Source: Acanthosepion esculentum (lineage: Eukaryota > Mollusca > Cephalopoda > Sepiida > Sepiidae). From it: a stretch of 64,000 nt of DNA. This document shows positions 12,024 through 23,500 of this stretch, piece after piece. Where the stretch lies: assembly GCA_964036315.1 (NCBI GenBank), contig OZ038517.1:22852083-22916082 (forward strand), in the 5' to 3' direction. The notes under the pieces were generated by a model. It had not been told where the DNA came from, made no database searches, and saw only the letters and a program-made list of their open reading frames with translations. Position 1 is the first letter of the stretch, and every line of letters begins with the position of its first letter. The translations under genes were made by a program, and so were the position numbers.

Positions 12024-12262
12024 CAGTGGAACCTTGGTTCGCAAAAATAATTTATTCCTGAGGCCGTTTGTAACCTGAAGTGTTTGTAAACTGAAATTAT
12101 TTTTCCAAAAGAAATCAATGTAGAGAAAAAGAGTCACAGTACAATAAAATTGGAAAAGAAAAGCACAACACACAACATGGCGGTCAACTCAGAAATGATT
12201 CTGTTCAATAACCAAGGCATTTTCATCTCAAATTTTCTGTTCGAAAACCAAGGTTCCTCTGT
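12024..12262. mobile_element. MITE with CAGTGGAACCTTGGTT ends (pogo/Tigger-like), TA duplication
   Basis: A 239-bp element starts CAGTGGAACCTTGGTTCG and ends with the inverse of CAGAGGAACCTTGGTTTTCG, with TA directly on both sides. The centre includes a second partial inverse pair (AAATTATTTT, AACCAAGG). No protein. The ends are typical of pogo/Tigger-derived nonautonomous elements. Confidence 0.8.
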
Positions 12263-12901
12263 ATCTTATTGTTGCTTTTCACCACAATAGTATATTATTA
12301 TAATTATTCTGAGTTATTTAATTGTTGCTTTTTATCATGACAAAAGGTTGACATCTCTTCAACAGGTCAAGTAAACAATGTGAATTCAGAAATGAAGACA
12401 ATTTTTGGTAAGACTAAATCTTGCAACCCAAGTCTTCCTGAAATTGACTTTATATTTAACTTCATGTCGTTTTCTATAAAGGGTGAAGAGTGTATTTACA
12501 GTTCTGAGATGAAAAGAAACATTAATAAGATGGAATAAAACCTGTAATATTAGTAATAATGAAGAGTGTACTGGCCCAGTGTGTTGGGATGAAAGGCAAC
12601 ATTAATAAGATGGAATAAAACTAGTCATGAAGTGTGTATTGACTTAGAGTATTGGTATTATAAGCAACAATAATATGGAGTAAAATTAGTAATTAAATAA
12701 TAAAAAGTTATTCATTATTCATTAATACTTTGTTAGAAAATGTCTGTATCCTGTGTGACAAAAGAAAAAATGTTCAAGTAAAAGCACATCTCAGAGGAAC
12801 AAATTTATGACCCCAGAAACATCAGCCATTCAAAAGATACTAATATTAAAAATAAACAAGCAAACAAAAAAATTTTTTTTTTCTTCAACAGCACCACAAT
12901 T
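12263..12901. other. Intergenic; a short direct repeat, nothing else recognised
   Basis: A GAGATGAAAAGAAACATTAATAAGATGGAATAAAA-like unit of about 75-100 bp is repeated two to three times between 12470 and 12690 (GGCAACATTAATAAGATGGA is one copy). No gene evidence. Confidence 0.4.
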
Positions 12902-14036
12902 TTTATTTGGATGTGAAATAATTACCAATATGAAACAGATAAGATCCAGGATGGGGGTGGGGAAAAGGTATATTTTTTTGTCTTTTTTTTTTTTTCTGTT
13001 TAGTTGACTTATTTTAATCTCTTTTTAAAAAAAAAAAAAAAAATTCAAATTAAATTAACATAATAAAAAAAACAAGAAAAGAGTGGGCAGGAATGACTGT
13101 GCCTTCATAACAAGGCAAATCAGCAAAGACACATCATAAAGTTACTATTGTCATGTCAATGCCCTCAATCCTAAGTCAACTTTTGTGAAAAATAAAAAAA
13201 AAAAGAAAATTAAAGATTTTTTACAATCAGCAGTGGTGTGTATAGTCATGTGTTTGAGAGTGTGTGTCTGTTTAGAGATAAAAACTTATCTAATGCTAAT
13301 TGACCAACCATCTGTAGGTTTGAAAAAAAAAAAAAAAAGAAAAAAAGAGGAAAGGAAAGGAAAAGGGAAAAAAAGGAAAGGAGGGAAAAAAAGAAAAATA
13401 GAAAAAAGAAAAAAAGAAAAAAGGAAAAAAGAAAAAAGGAAAAAAGGAAAAAAGAAAAAGGATGAAGGGAAAGGAAGAAGAAAGAAAAAAAGAAAAAAGA
13501 AAAAAGAAAGAAAAAAAAGAAGAAAGAAAGAAGAAAGAAAGAAGAAAGAAAGAAGAAAGAAAGAAGAAAGAAAGAAGAAAGAAAGAAGAAAGAAAGAAGA
13601 AAGAAAGAAGAAAGAAAGAAGAAAGAAAGAAAAAAGAAAGAAAAAAGAAAAAAGAAGAGAAAAAGAAAAAAGAAGAGAAAAAGAAAAAAGAAGAGAAAAA
13701 GAAAAAAGAAGAGAAAAGAAAAAAGAGAAAAAGAAAAAAGAAGAGAAAAGAAAAAAGAAGAGAAAAAGAAAAAAGAAGAGAAAAAGAAAAAGAAAAAGAA
13801 GAGAAAAAGAGAAAAGAAAAAGAAGAAAAGAAGAAGAAAAAAAGAAAAAAGAAAGAAACAGAAGAGTAGGGGTGGACAGTCAGCAGAAGGGGAATGGTGA
13901 TATAGGTGCTTGTGTCAGAGGTCATAGTGGTTATTTCAGCAAATCTTTTTAACGACAGTGAAATAAGAAAACTTTCTTTTTTTTTTTGTTGTCTTTTTTT
14001 AAATCTTTGCCTTATTTTTTTCAACTGTTATCAATG
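12902..14036 (-). other. Mondo: Probable 3'UTR of Mondo with candidate poly(A) signal
   Basis: Sequence downstream of the Mondo stop. On the gene's strand it contains a roughly 540-nt C/T-rich simple repeat (13322-13866), short T- and A-tracts, and an AATAAA hexamer at 12902-12907, the nearest clear one I noticed. Whether transcription ends there is inference; 3' reads would be needed. No long open frame other than repeat translation is present. Confidence 0.4.
13322..13866. repeat. Polypurine microsatellite (GAAA/GAAGAAA-type)
   Basis: About 545 bases almost entirely A and G on the plus strand, with short regular runs of AAAGAAAGAAG and AAAAAGAAAAAAGAAGAG. It translates into long Lys/Arg/Glu or Phe/Ser/Leu frames on both strands, which are artefacts. 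On the Mondo sense strand it is a polypyrimidine tract inside the likely 3'UTR. Confidence 0.95.
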
Positions 14037-14176
14037 CTAGGAAAGATCTTTCTCTCCAGATATTGAATGTCGTCGCCGTGGAAGTCCAGCTGCTGTGGCT
14101 GCTTGATCTGGCAATAATTCAGGTTCTGTGAGGATAGCTGTCGATGTGCACACCTCTCGAAGAGCATTAGACACCG
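14037..14176 (-). CDS. Mondo: Mondo terminal exon (140 nt) with stop codon
   Basis: Acceptor TTTTTCATTCAG, two bases completing Thr, then 45 codons and TAG at 14037-14039. [18 protein letters not shown] matches the vertebrate LNSLRQLGTSTSILTDP, followed by LLPDQAA (human LPEQA). The protein then ends with a short tail, [17 protein letters not shown], where vertebrate tails diverge. RRRHSIS contains a basophilic kinase consensus (Arg-Arg-x-Ser); phosphorylation is inference. Downstream on the minus strand lies a 540-base pyrimidine-rich tract in the probable 3'UTR. Confidence 0.95.
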
Positions 14177-14498
14177 CTGAATGAAAAAGAAAAAAAAATA
14201 TAGTCGTAAAAAAGAAAAAAAAAGTAACCATTGTTAGACCCAACATGCTTTAGACCCTATCAGCCATGAAGCAAAGTTGAATAGTGCCTTTGAACACAAA
14301 CTTTCCTACACTTTTGAAATATACAGATCTGCTCAGTTTCATATCCTAATGTAAACAAAGCAATTTCTGAAGTAATGGATTTTTATTTAAATAAGATTTC
14401 TTGAACATTCAGGCCAGTAGACAAAAATAAATAAATATATGGTTTAATAAATAAAAGAAGCATCTACTCAAATATGGATATCCCACTCAAATAACATT

Positions 14499-14545
<47 letters not shown>

Positions 14546-17500
14546 AAAACTAAGACATTTGGTTTACACCCCCTTTCAACTAATGGTTAAAACTAAGCAG
14601 AAGTTACTGGGGTTTGGCTGGGAGGTCTTGTCACACCCTCCATATTCACACATACTTACACCTTCAGATTTCCACCTTCTTATTTCATTGGATGGACAGA
14701 TCTTCCAACTCTGAAGAGGGTGTAAAAAATTCACCTAAAAGAGTTTTTGCCAATAAAGACAGGAAATTCTTTGGGCAGAGAATAATGGATCTGCCCACAA
14801 GATGGCAGAAGATATTAGAATGAAATGGTAATTATATCATTTGTAGGTATACAAAAGGCGATTATCTCACTTTTGTAGTGAGATAATAGCGGGAGAACAG
14901 TGGTCAGTTCTTCAGTCATCTTCTAGACTGAGCAGTTACTTTTTTTTTGGCCTAATCTCCTTGGCACAGGCTGAGGCTAAATCTGCCTTCCCCAGCAACT
15001 TACAAGTTCTCGACACAATTTTCCTATGGAAATATATATTCACCAGATACAGAAACTATCTACAGCTCATGGTCCTCAATTTGGGAAAAACCCATACCTT
15101 GCCAGTAACATTGCAGATAAATCTAGCCTCCTGAAATCCTAAACATTGCTTCTTCAGAAACACAGAAGAATCTCCAGCAGCTCCACTCTCATCGGGAATT
15201 ATAACAAAGTAAGACGCATCCTTTTTGTTTCCTTTTCACACCACTTGTTATGTAGACATGTGTTGTAGTTTCTCAGCATAGGACAAATGTAAATATGTAT
15301 ATATAATTTTGTGTATGTCTTAGCGGCATAAAAATCCATAAAATAAGCTGTTATTATATCATGGAAATAATAATACTAATAATGAGTGAAATGCAAATGA
15401 GAGGATATTTCTTTCTTCCATTTAAAAATTGTGCCTTAAATTCACAAAAAAAATAAATTAAAAAAATCAAACTCTTTGAAAGTATTTTTACAAAAAAGTT
15501 TTGACAACAGAAAACAATTTGCTTTATACTTTAAAATGTCTGTTATGGTAAAGAGATTTTTTAAAATAACTTTTATGTTAGAACTGCAAGTAATTTATTA
15601 TTTATAGTTCATGTTGACCAGCTTTTTTTGTTTTTCTTTTAATTTTGTCCATTATATGAAAATCATTAAATATTTTGAGTGGACATTCTGTTAAAAACAA
15701 ATATTTTTTGTTGAATTGTAGATGTAAATTACTTACTTGGTCTGAGGGTGACCAAAGAACAATATTGGTCAAACCAGTTCATGACAGTGCGGCACATTTC
15801 CTCCATGCTGGCTGTGGATACCATATTGTTAAAAGATTTGAAAAGTGGATGAACAATAAAACTGAACTGAACATTTGTCAAGGAAAAAGCCATGGTGGAC
15901 ATAGATGACTCTTAACAAAAAGGAGGGGAGAAGTAAGAGGGTGTGGAAAATGGAGAGGTTTAAGAAAAGGAGTATGAAGAGAAAAGGGTAGGGGTAGGAG
16001 GAATTTTTTAAAAATCCAGGAGAAAGAAAGAGGGAGTGGGAGAGAAGGGAAGGAAAAGAGGTAAGAGGAGGAAAAGTGGGAGAAAAGGAAGTGGAAGTGG
16101 GAGAAAAGGAAGTGGAAGTGGGAGAAAAGGAAGTGGAAGTGGGAGAAAAGGAAGTGGAAGTGGGAGAAAAGGAAGTGGAAGTGGGAGAAAAGGAAGTGGA
16201 AGTGGGAGAAAAGGAGGAGGAAGTGGAAGAGGGAGGAAGTGGAAGAAGGAGGAAAAAGAGGGAGAAGGATGAGGATGAAAAGTTTTAGAGTGGAAGAAAG
16301 TACAAATATTAATCTTTGAAAATGTTTGAATGTTCGGCATTGTGTATGAATGAATAGATGATAAAGTAGAAGGGCATGAAAATTAAAAGAGGGATTGATT
16401 TGTTTTTAATAACTTTTTGAGATTACAATGATTTACTGATACCAGTTCTACTAATTAACACATAGCTGAGGAGGAGGAGGAGGAGGAGGAGTGGTGGATT
16501 CATAACTTTCCCAAGGGTATTAGTTCACAAGTGAATATAACCCAACTGAGCATGGAACTCGGTTCTCTGATTAACAATTCAAAACCATTATGCATTATAT
16601 CCACCATCATCATAATGATTAAGTGATACAAATATTACTAATTAACCCATAGCAGGGGAGAGAAGAGGTGGATTCCCAAGTGTATTTGTGCATAAGGGAA
16701 TATAATGAACCCAACACTTCAATTTCCAATTCTGAGCCAATACCCATTAGATCACTTGCACATCCAAGCTTACAGCTCATGATATTTCTAATTGGTCACC
16801 CATCTAGTTACTGACCAAGCTTAACTTCAGTGATCAGACGAGAACCATTGTAAGCCTGGAATTAAAAGAATTGCAGGAATAAATAAAAAAAAAAAAGTTA
16901 AAATGGACATCAATTGCATTTTGCCTTTTCTTTCAATATGAATAAAAAAAATGGCAAGCTTGACCTTTCATGTCTGCAAAATAACAGTGTCAAAAGGATG
17001 GTTTTAATTTTAACTACCTTCCATCTTCGGCAATGTTTATTGTTTTAAAAATTGATGATTGGAATTGTAATAAAACCTAAACATATGAAAGTGAATTTAT
17101 ACGTTTTTTTTTATTCTTGAGAACTTACAACAAAAATATTAAACACTATTAGATTGTTTATTGATAAAAATTTTATATTTACAACATTCTAAAAACTAAT
17201 TAAAACTAATGCAACACAATATTTATCATTTACCGATTTATAAAGAAATAAATATGAAAACAATTTTTTATTCATAAATTTATAAACATTCACTAAATTA
17301 TTAAAATATGTGAACCAACAATAAGGAAATCCTGATTTACCATTTTATAAAAGTTCAGTTCGAATGAACAATCTAACAGTGTTTAATATTTTTGTTGTAA
17401 ATTCTCAAGAACAAAGAAAATGTATAAATTCATTTTCATATATTTAGGTTTTATTCCAATTCTAATCATCACTTTTTAAAAGAATAAACATTGCTGAGGA

Positions 17501-20500
17501 GTGAAGATAATTAAAATAATAGTGGTGTCAAGGGGAAAAAAAAACATTGTTTTGACACTTTTTTTTTTTTTTTTTAGCAGCATGAAGGTCCACATTTGCC
17601 AAAACAATTATATCAAAACAAAGTTTTCTGACAAAAAAGGATACAATATAAAACTTCCAATTCTCACTGGTACGTATCCTCACATAGTCATCATACATAT
17701 TGTTCATTTGGTCAACCCTTTGTCGAGTGACTGGGGCACCTGTAGCTGGTAATTGGGACTGGCAGTAACTAGATGAATTAACAAAACAGAAAGTCATAAA
17801 CCCAATTGTAATTAAAATCAAGAGAAACCTACTCTTACCTTGAACAGATGATCTTAGCCTCAATACTAAATATAATGTAAAGGGAGTATAAAACAGACTG
17901 TCCTGAAAGCAAGACAAGGAGCTATACCATGGTGTAAAATACTGATGATCTTGAAAAAAAAAAAAAACATGAAGCCACACCAGAGAGTAAAGCACTGTAA
18001 TTGTCCTGTAAGAAAGACACTGGACCAGGCAAGGAAGTAACGCTAATTATACCGCAAGCAAGACATTGAGCCTTGTGTTTTACAGGGTTATGCCAAGGAG
18101 TAAAATGCTACCATTATCTTGAAAGCAAAACATAATAGTATATTTGTCATGGAAGCAAGTCACTTGGCCAGGGTGGGGAATAAAACTGTAATTGTCCTGG
18201 AAGCAAAAGACGCAGACAGGCTGGAGAAGAAAATCCTGTATTTGTCCAGGAAACAAGACACTGGACTGGAACACAGAGTAAAACTGTAATGGTACTGGGA
18301 GTGAAACATGGAGTTATGCCAAGAACCAAAACACTGCATTTGTCCTAGAAACAAAATGCTAGGCTAGGGAATAAAATGTAATTATCTTGGAAGCAAGACA
18401 CAGGGCCAGATCAGGAAATAAAATACTATGTCCTGGAAGCAATCACAGGGTTATGCTAGGGAGTAAAACACAGAACTTACGTTATATCAGAATTGAGGCT
18501 GTCAATTTCTAATTTCAACACTTCTGACTCATTTTGCATTTTGAGTCTCTCGGCTTTCATCTTTTTGCAGAATTCAGCAGCTGAAGAAGAAAATAAGGAA
18601 AATGTTTTTACATTTGCTGGTTATTATCAATAATAGGAAAAATGAAGTAACAACAGTATAAAGAGGAACATAAAATCAATATAGTCTTGATCGGTACTCT
18701 TCTTCATTTTGTGTGACACTATTTAGCACTGGTAAATGAAGGTTTCTTTAAGTATTTTAGGGGTATTAAATGTTAGGATATAAGTATTTGTGGGTATGAT
18801 TTGACCATTCCTTTTTATGTTGATTTGGACGTGATCTATTGCTCCTTGTTTTCTCAAAGCAATTTTAATTTCTTCAGTTGTGGCCAAGGTTAGTTCATGG
18901 CTTCTGATGATGCCTTTTGATGTGTTTAGTGTTTCATGGGCAAAGACCTTACATTGGTAGGTGTGGAATTTTTTTATTCCTAAGAGATTTTCAGCATCTC
19001 TGTAATTATCTACTTCAACTAGAAGATTTCCGTTTTTCATTTTTTTGACTGTTTTGGAGTTACTGTTTTGGGATAGAATTTTTTCGATTAGAAATGGAGA
19101 TAGTTCACTGATCTTTTTTCCTTCTAAGGTTTCAATAACTATGAATCTTGGAAAGTTTTTCCTTTCTCTCTATTCAGAAAAATTGTTTTTCTCTGATTTG
19201 GATTCCCACTCACCGTCTGAGTTGGAGACATCAGAAATATCGGAGTGCGTTCTTTTGGTTTTTCCATTGTTCTTTATCTGGTTTCTGGGTTTTTTATTGG
19301 GGTTTTCAGTTTCCATGTAAATATGTTTGATTTTTTCATCTTTCTTGCTCCCCACCCTCCTTGGAGCCCAAATATGGGAGATGTTAGGGGAGAAACCCAT
19401 TCGCCCTTTCATCTCAAGGATACAAAAAAGTTATACTCAATTAGTTGAGTTTCCGCCATCATTTTCTGATTCTTCCTTCGGTTTCATCTTCCCAGTTTTA
19501 TAGAGACATCGGGTAAGGAACAGTCATGTGGTTTCATCTCCATAATTGATTGACCCTTGCCACCGCCTTCTAACACTTACTTGGTTTGCCTGTGTTTATG
19601 GTAAGAGTAAAAAAGATATAGTATCTTTGGCTCTTATCCTTGGATGTTGTGGTCGACATTTGCAAGTGTAAGTGTTAGGGCTTGACGTGACTAGCCGATT
19701 GATCGCATTGGGCCTTTCTGACCGCCCGTCTAGCCCAGGTAAGGGCCAAAGTGGTGTGTTGCAGGACCGCGACCTCTTTACGCCTAGGTCATGGTCTGCT
19801 CAACCACCAGGATCCCATCCCCAGGCATCATGGGTCGCCACCCACGGCCAACAGGTGGCCCCATTGAGGGACTTTTACCCTCTGCAGGGGGACAGGTGGC
19901 ATATTCTAATGCCCTGCCAACAGGGCATTCTGCTCTTTGCTCTTTTCGCTTCACAGATTTGTAAACATCCTGGAGTAGTCTGGTATAGTCATAAAAAAAA
20001 AATAAACAGTGCAAAGGAAATAACTCAAATATAAAAACAAGTTAGACATTACAGACAAAAGAGAAAAGAAAGAAAAGAGAAAGACAAGAAAAGAGAAAGA
20101 CAAGAAAAGAAAAAAGAAAGAAAAGAAAAAAGAGAAAAAGAAAGAAAAGAAAAAACAAAGAAAAGAAAAAAGAAGGGTACTGATATTCAGAGAATTCAAA
20201 ATGATGACTTGGTTACTTATTTTAATGCGTCATTTTACTTACAATTATTGCCATAATATGCAAATAATAGTGCATTATTTAAACAAAACAGCCATAAATA
20301 TTCCACAGTGTTTTTTATAACCATCTGTCACTTATATTATTGACAACTAAGACACCTTTTACATCTACATAATTAGTGAAGTAATCATTCTAATTAATTG
20401 CATTAATTAAGATAAGTGCAGCATACTTTGTTGTGAAAAAAAATTAGGATTATTTTTAGCAGTATAAAGTATTATTAGTATGTGTGTATTTACAGTGAAA

Positions 20501-23500
20501 ATAAACGGTTTTAAATTTAGTATAAAGCTTCTTTTTTGTTATTTTAATAAATAATACTCCATTTGTTCTATAAGAATTGTCACATTTGTATACACATTTC
20601 ATATATTAAATTGAATAACTATGATAAAACAGAAAAATAGAATAAATAAAACTACTGTCCATTATTATTTGTAATGTGGGGTCTGGCAAGAAACAGCACT
20701 TGACAGAGTCAGTTGTGATAGTAATATTCAGTTCTTAACTAGACAAGTCACTGCAATCTTCTTTTCTTTCTAGACAATTACCCGGACTAATTATCATGAA
20801 TGGACCGATCCAGTCATGATAGTAAGGAAGGTAATTGACTCTTACCACAACAATTTACATTATGGACAAGTAAACTATTGTCCTCATTTTTGTTGTTATT
20901 ATCACAATGTTTTAGTGTTGTTCCCTTTGGACTCCATCAGGATAACCTACAGGGAATTTTGAACTTGCCCCTTTATTCAATCTATGGGGGTAGAGTGTTT
21001 GCATTCCACTGTTCATGTTTAGAGATATCTTGTATTGTTCTCTTTTTAGTACTGTTCAGTTATTGCTAGCCCTGTTTCCACTGAGTCTAAGATGCTAGGT
21101 CAGGACCACTAACATTGCAGATTGTTCTTTGGATTTTATCAAGAATCTCTATATAGCAGAAGCACAAGGCCAGATGTGAGAGCAAATATACAATGCATGG
21201 ATGTGACAGTGGGAGCTCAGGAGGTTAATCGAACAATATAAAAAAGGGAAAGAAAGAAAACAGGAAGAGGAAAGAGACTACTAACTGGATGATAATTATT
21301 GAAATTTGCAGGAAAGTGGATTGAAAAGTTTAGAAGAAAATTAAAAATGAAATGTGTTAAAAAATTATGCTTCAAAATAATAAAATGAAATCTCGACAGT
21401 TCCAAAGAGAATCAAACAAATGCAAATTTAACTAGATAGAATTCAATAAGATTGAGCAAAACCAAGACTACACGTCCTTCACTACTTCCTGCTGATAAGA
21501 GATAATTTATTTATCCTTGAAGATGTCAAGTCCTGGAAAAAAAGTTAACATGTTGTTGGTGTCAATAAAAAAAACAAAAAAACACAAGTGGTCACCAAAA
21601 TAATATCTAAAATTGTACTTGATAAAGAGCCAGGAAAAACATCTGGTTTGAATTGGCTACCTACAATAAAACTATGCCTCCAAAAATAGAGATTAGCACC
21701 TAAAATTGGGGACAAGTTCATTCATTTTAATTTCTGTGACATTCATCAAAATTTTTGACATGATTTCAGATTCCTTTGGATACAAGTGATAAAGAATAAT
21801 TAATGACTCGTCCTGGATTGACCATAGGTCATCTGTTGTGTAGCCAGGTTAATCAAGAAATCACCTGAAAAAAAAAAAAAAAAAACAACCTTTGTGAGAC
21901 AAACTGATAAAAAGGAAGATTAATGACTGGAAATCTCCTTTTCACTTATGCATACTAAAAGCTTAGATTCATCACAGAGACAGTGTACCAACCCTTGGAC
22001 TAGGCTGAGGTTGAATGCTGAGAAAGTGAGTGAAGGAAGAGAGAGATTAGCACTGCTTATATGGAGCAAGATGAGGCATGAAGCCAGTTAGAGTTAAGGG
22101 GTGGCTCGATTTTTCTTAAAAAAGGGGGCTGAACAAATCTTAAATTTTGAAAATTACTCTAGTAAACATATTTTGAAAACATGAGATTTTAGAAAATGGT
22201 TGATGCTGAGTGTGGAAGACAAGCAAACCCAAGACCCTGGTCAACCACACACCTGCTGGACACAGAACTCCATATAAGCTGGAGGTTCGGGCAATTTGAA
22301 GAGTCCCCACATTACTGGTACTGGAATTCATATCAGGTGCCGAAACTTTTTGACCAAGACCTTGTGCCAGCCCTGAAGACCAGAACTTAGATTATTTAAA
22401 TTACTACTAACACCGGCTGTAAACTCCAAAACAGGATCTCAGTGTCATTTGATTATAACAATAAGTGGGAAACTGCTGTATACAAATAATCATATATAAA
22501 CTAAATTATTGCTACATTTTTAACCCAAACTGATTCTTTATTCCAAAGAATTTTTTTTGGTAGCTCCTTGCCATCAACCTGTCCTTCAATTCAGTTTACT
22601 TCATCACCGATTTTCTCACCCACTGAGATAAAAAAAAATGTGACAGAGGAGTGAAGGACCATGAAAGTGACAAACGCCAGCTAGATCGTGTGAATCCGTA
22701 CTCATCAACATAATACCAGCAACAAATCAGTGTTAATGAGTGAGGAGTCAGCTAGGAGGTAACCATTGTGGTCTTAAGGGACCTGAAGACCAACACAGGA
22801 GAAGCTTGGGGTTACTAGTTCTTATTTAGTACTGATCAGTTATTGCTTGCCCTGTATCTACTGAGTTTGGTACATAATACCTGACCCAGGGATTGAACTC
22901 ACAATTACTATATCACCAAATTCACAAACAGATATTTCATGAATTTAATTCACTAGGCTATTGTTCTGTGGAACAATTTTGTGTGGCATATTTGGAACCT
23001 TGAACCTAACTTGCCTACTAATGAGCACTGGGTTTAGGCAGTGTGCACTTGGACTTGGAATAAAGCATCCCATTCAAAATTCCCTGTATATTACCTGGAT
23101 TGCCAAGCACCTGATGATGTCAGAAACACTGTGATAACAACAAAGATGAGGACAATGTAAGGCATGTAAACAATATCTCCTCATTCCAGAAATTCAAACA
23201 GAAATATCTGGTATTAATTATAGGTTTATAAAAAAATATCTGGTATTAATTATAGGTTTATAAAAAAAATACCTGGTATAAATTATAGGTTTATAAAAAA
23301 AATACCTGGTATTAATTATAGGTTTATAAAAATATCTGGTATTAATTATAGGTTTATAAAAAAATACCTGGTATTAATTATAGGTTTATAAAAATATCTG
23401 GTATTAATTATAGGTTTATAAAAATATCTGGTATTAATTATAGGTTTATAAAAATATCTGGTATTAATTATAGGTTTATAAAAATATCTGGTATTAATTA

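Noticed and set aside
13185..14024. Lys/Arg-rich (plus) and Phe/Ser-rich (minus) frames of ~250 codons
   Set aside because: Translations of a polypurine microsatellite.
17665..17690. GTGAGG at the YDDY/VRIRT position as a splice donor
   Set aside because: It would remove the conserved NWKFYI block; the later ATT|GTATCC donor preserves phase and continuity with the next exon.
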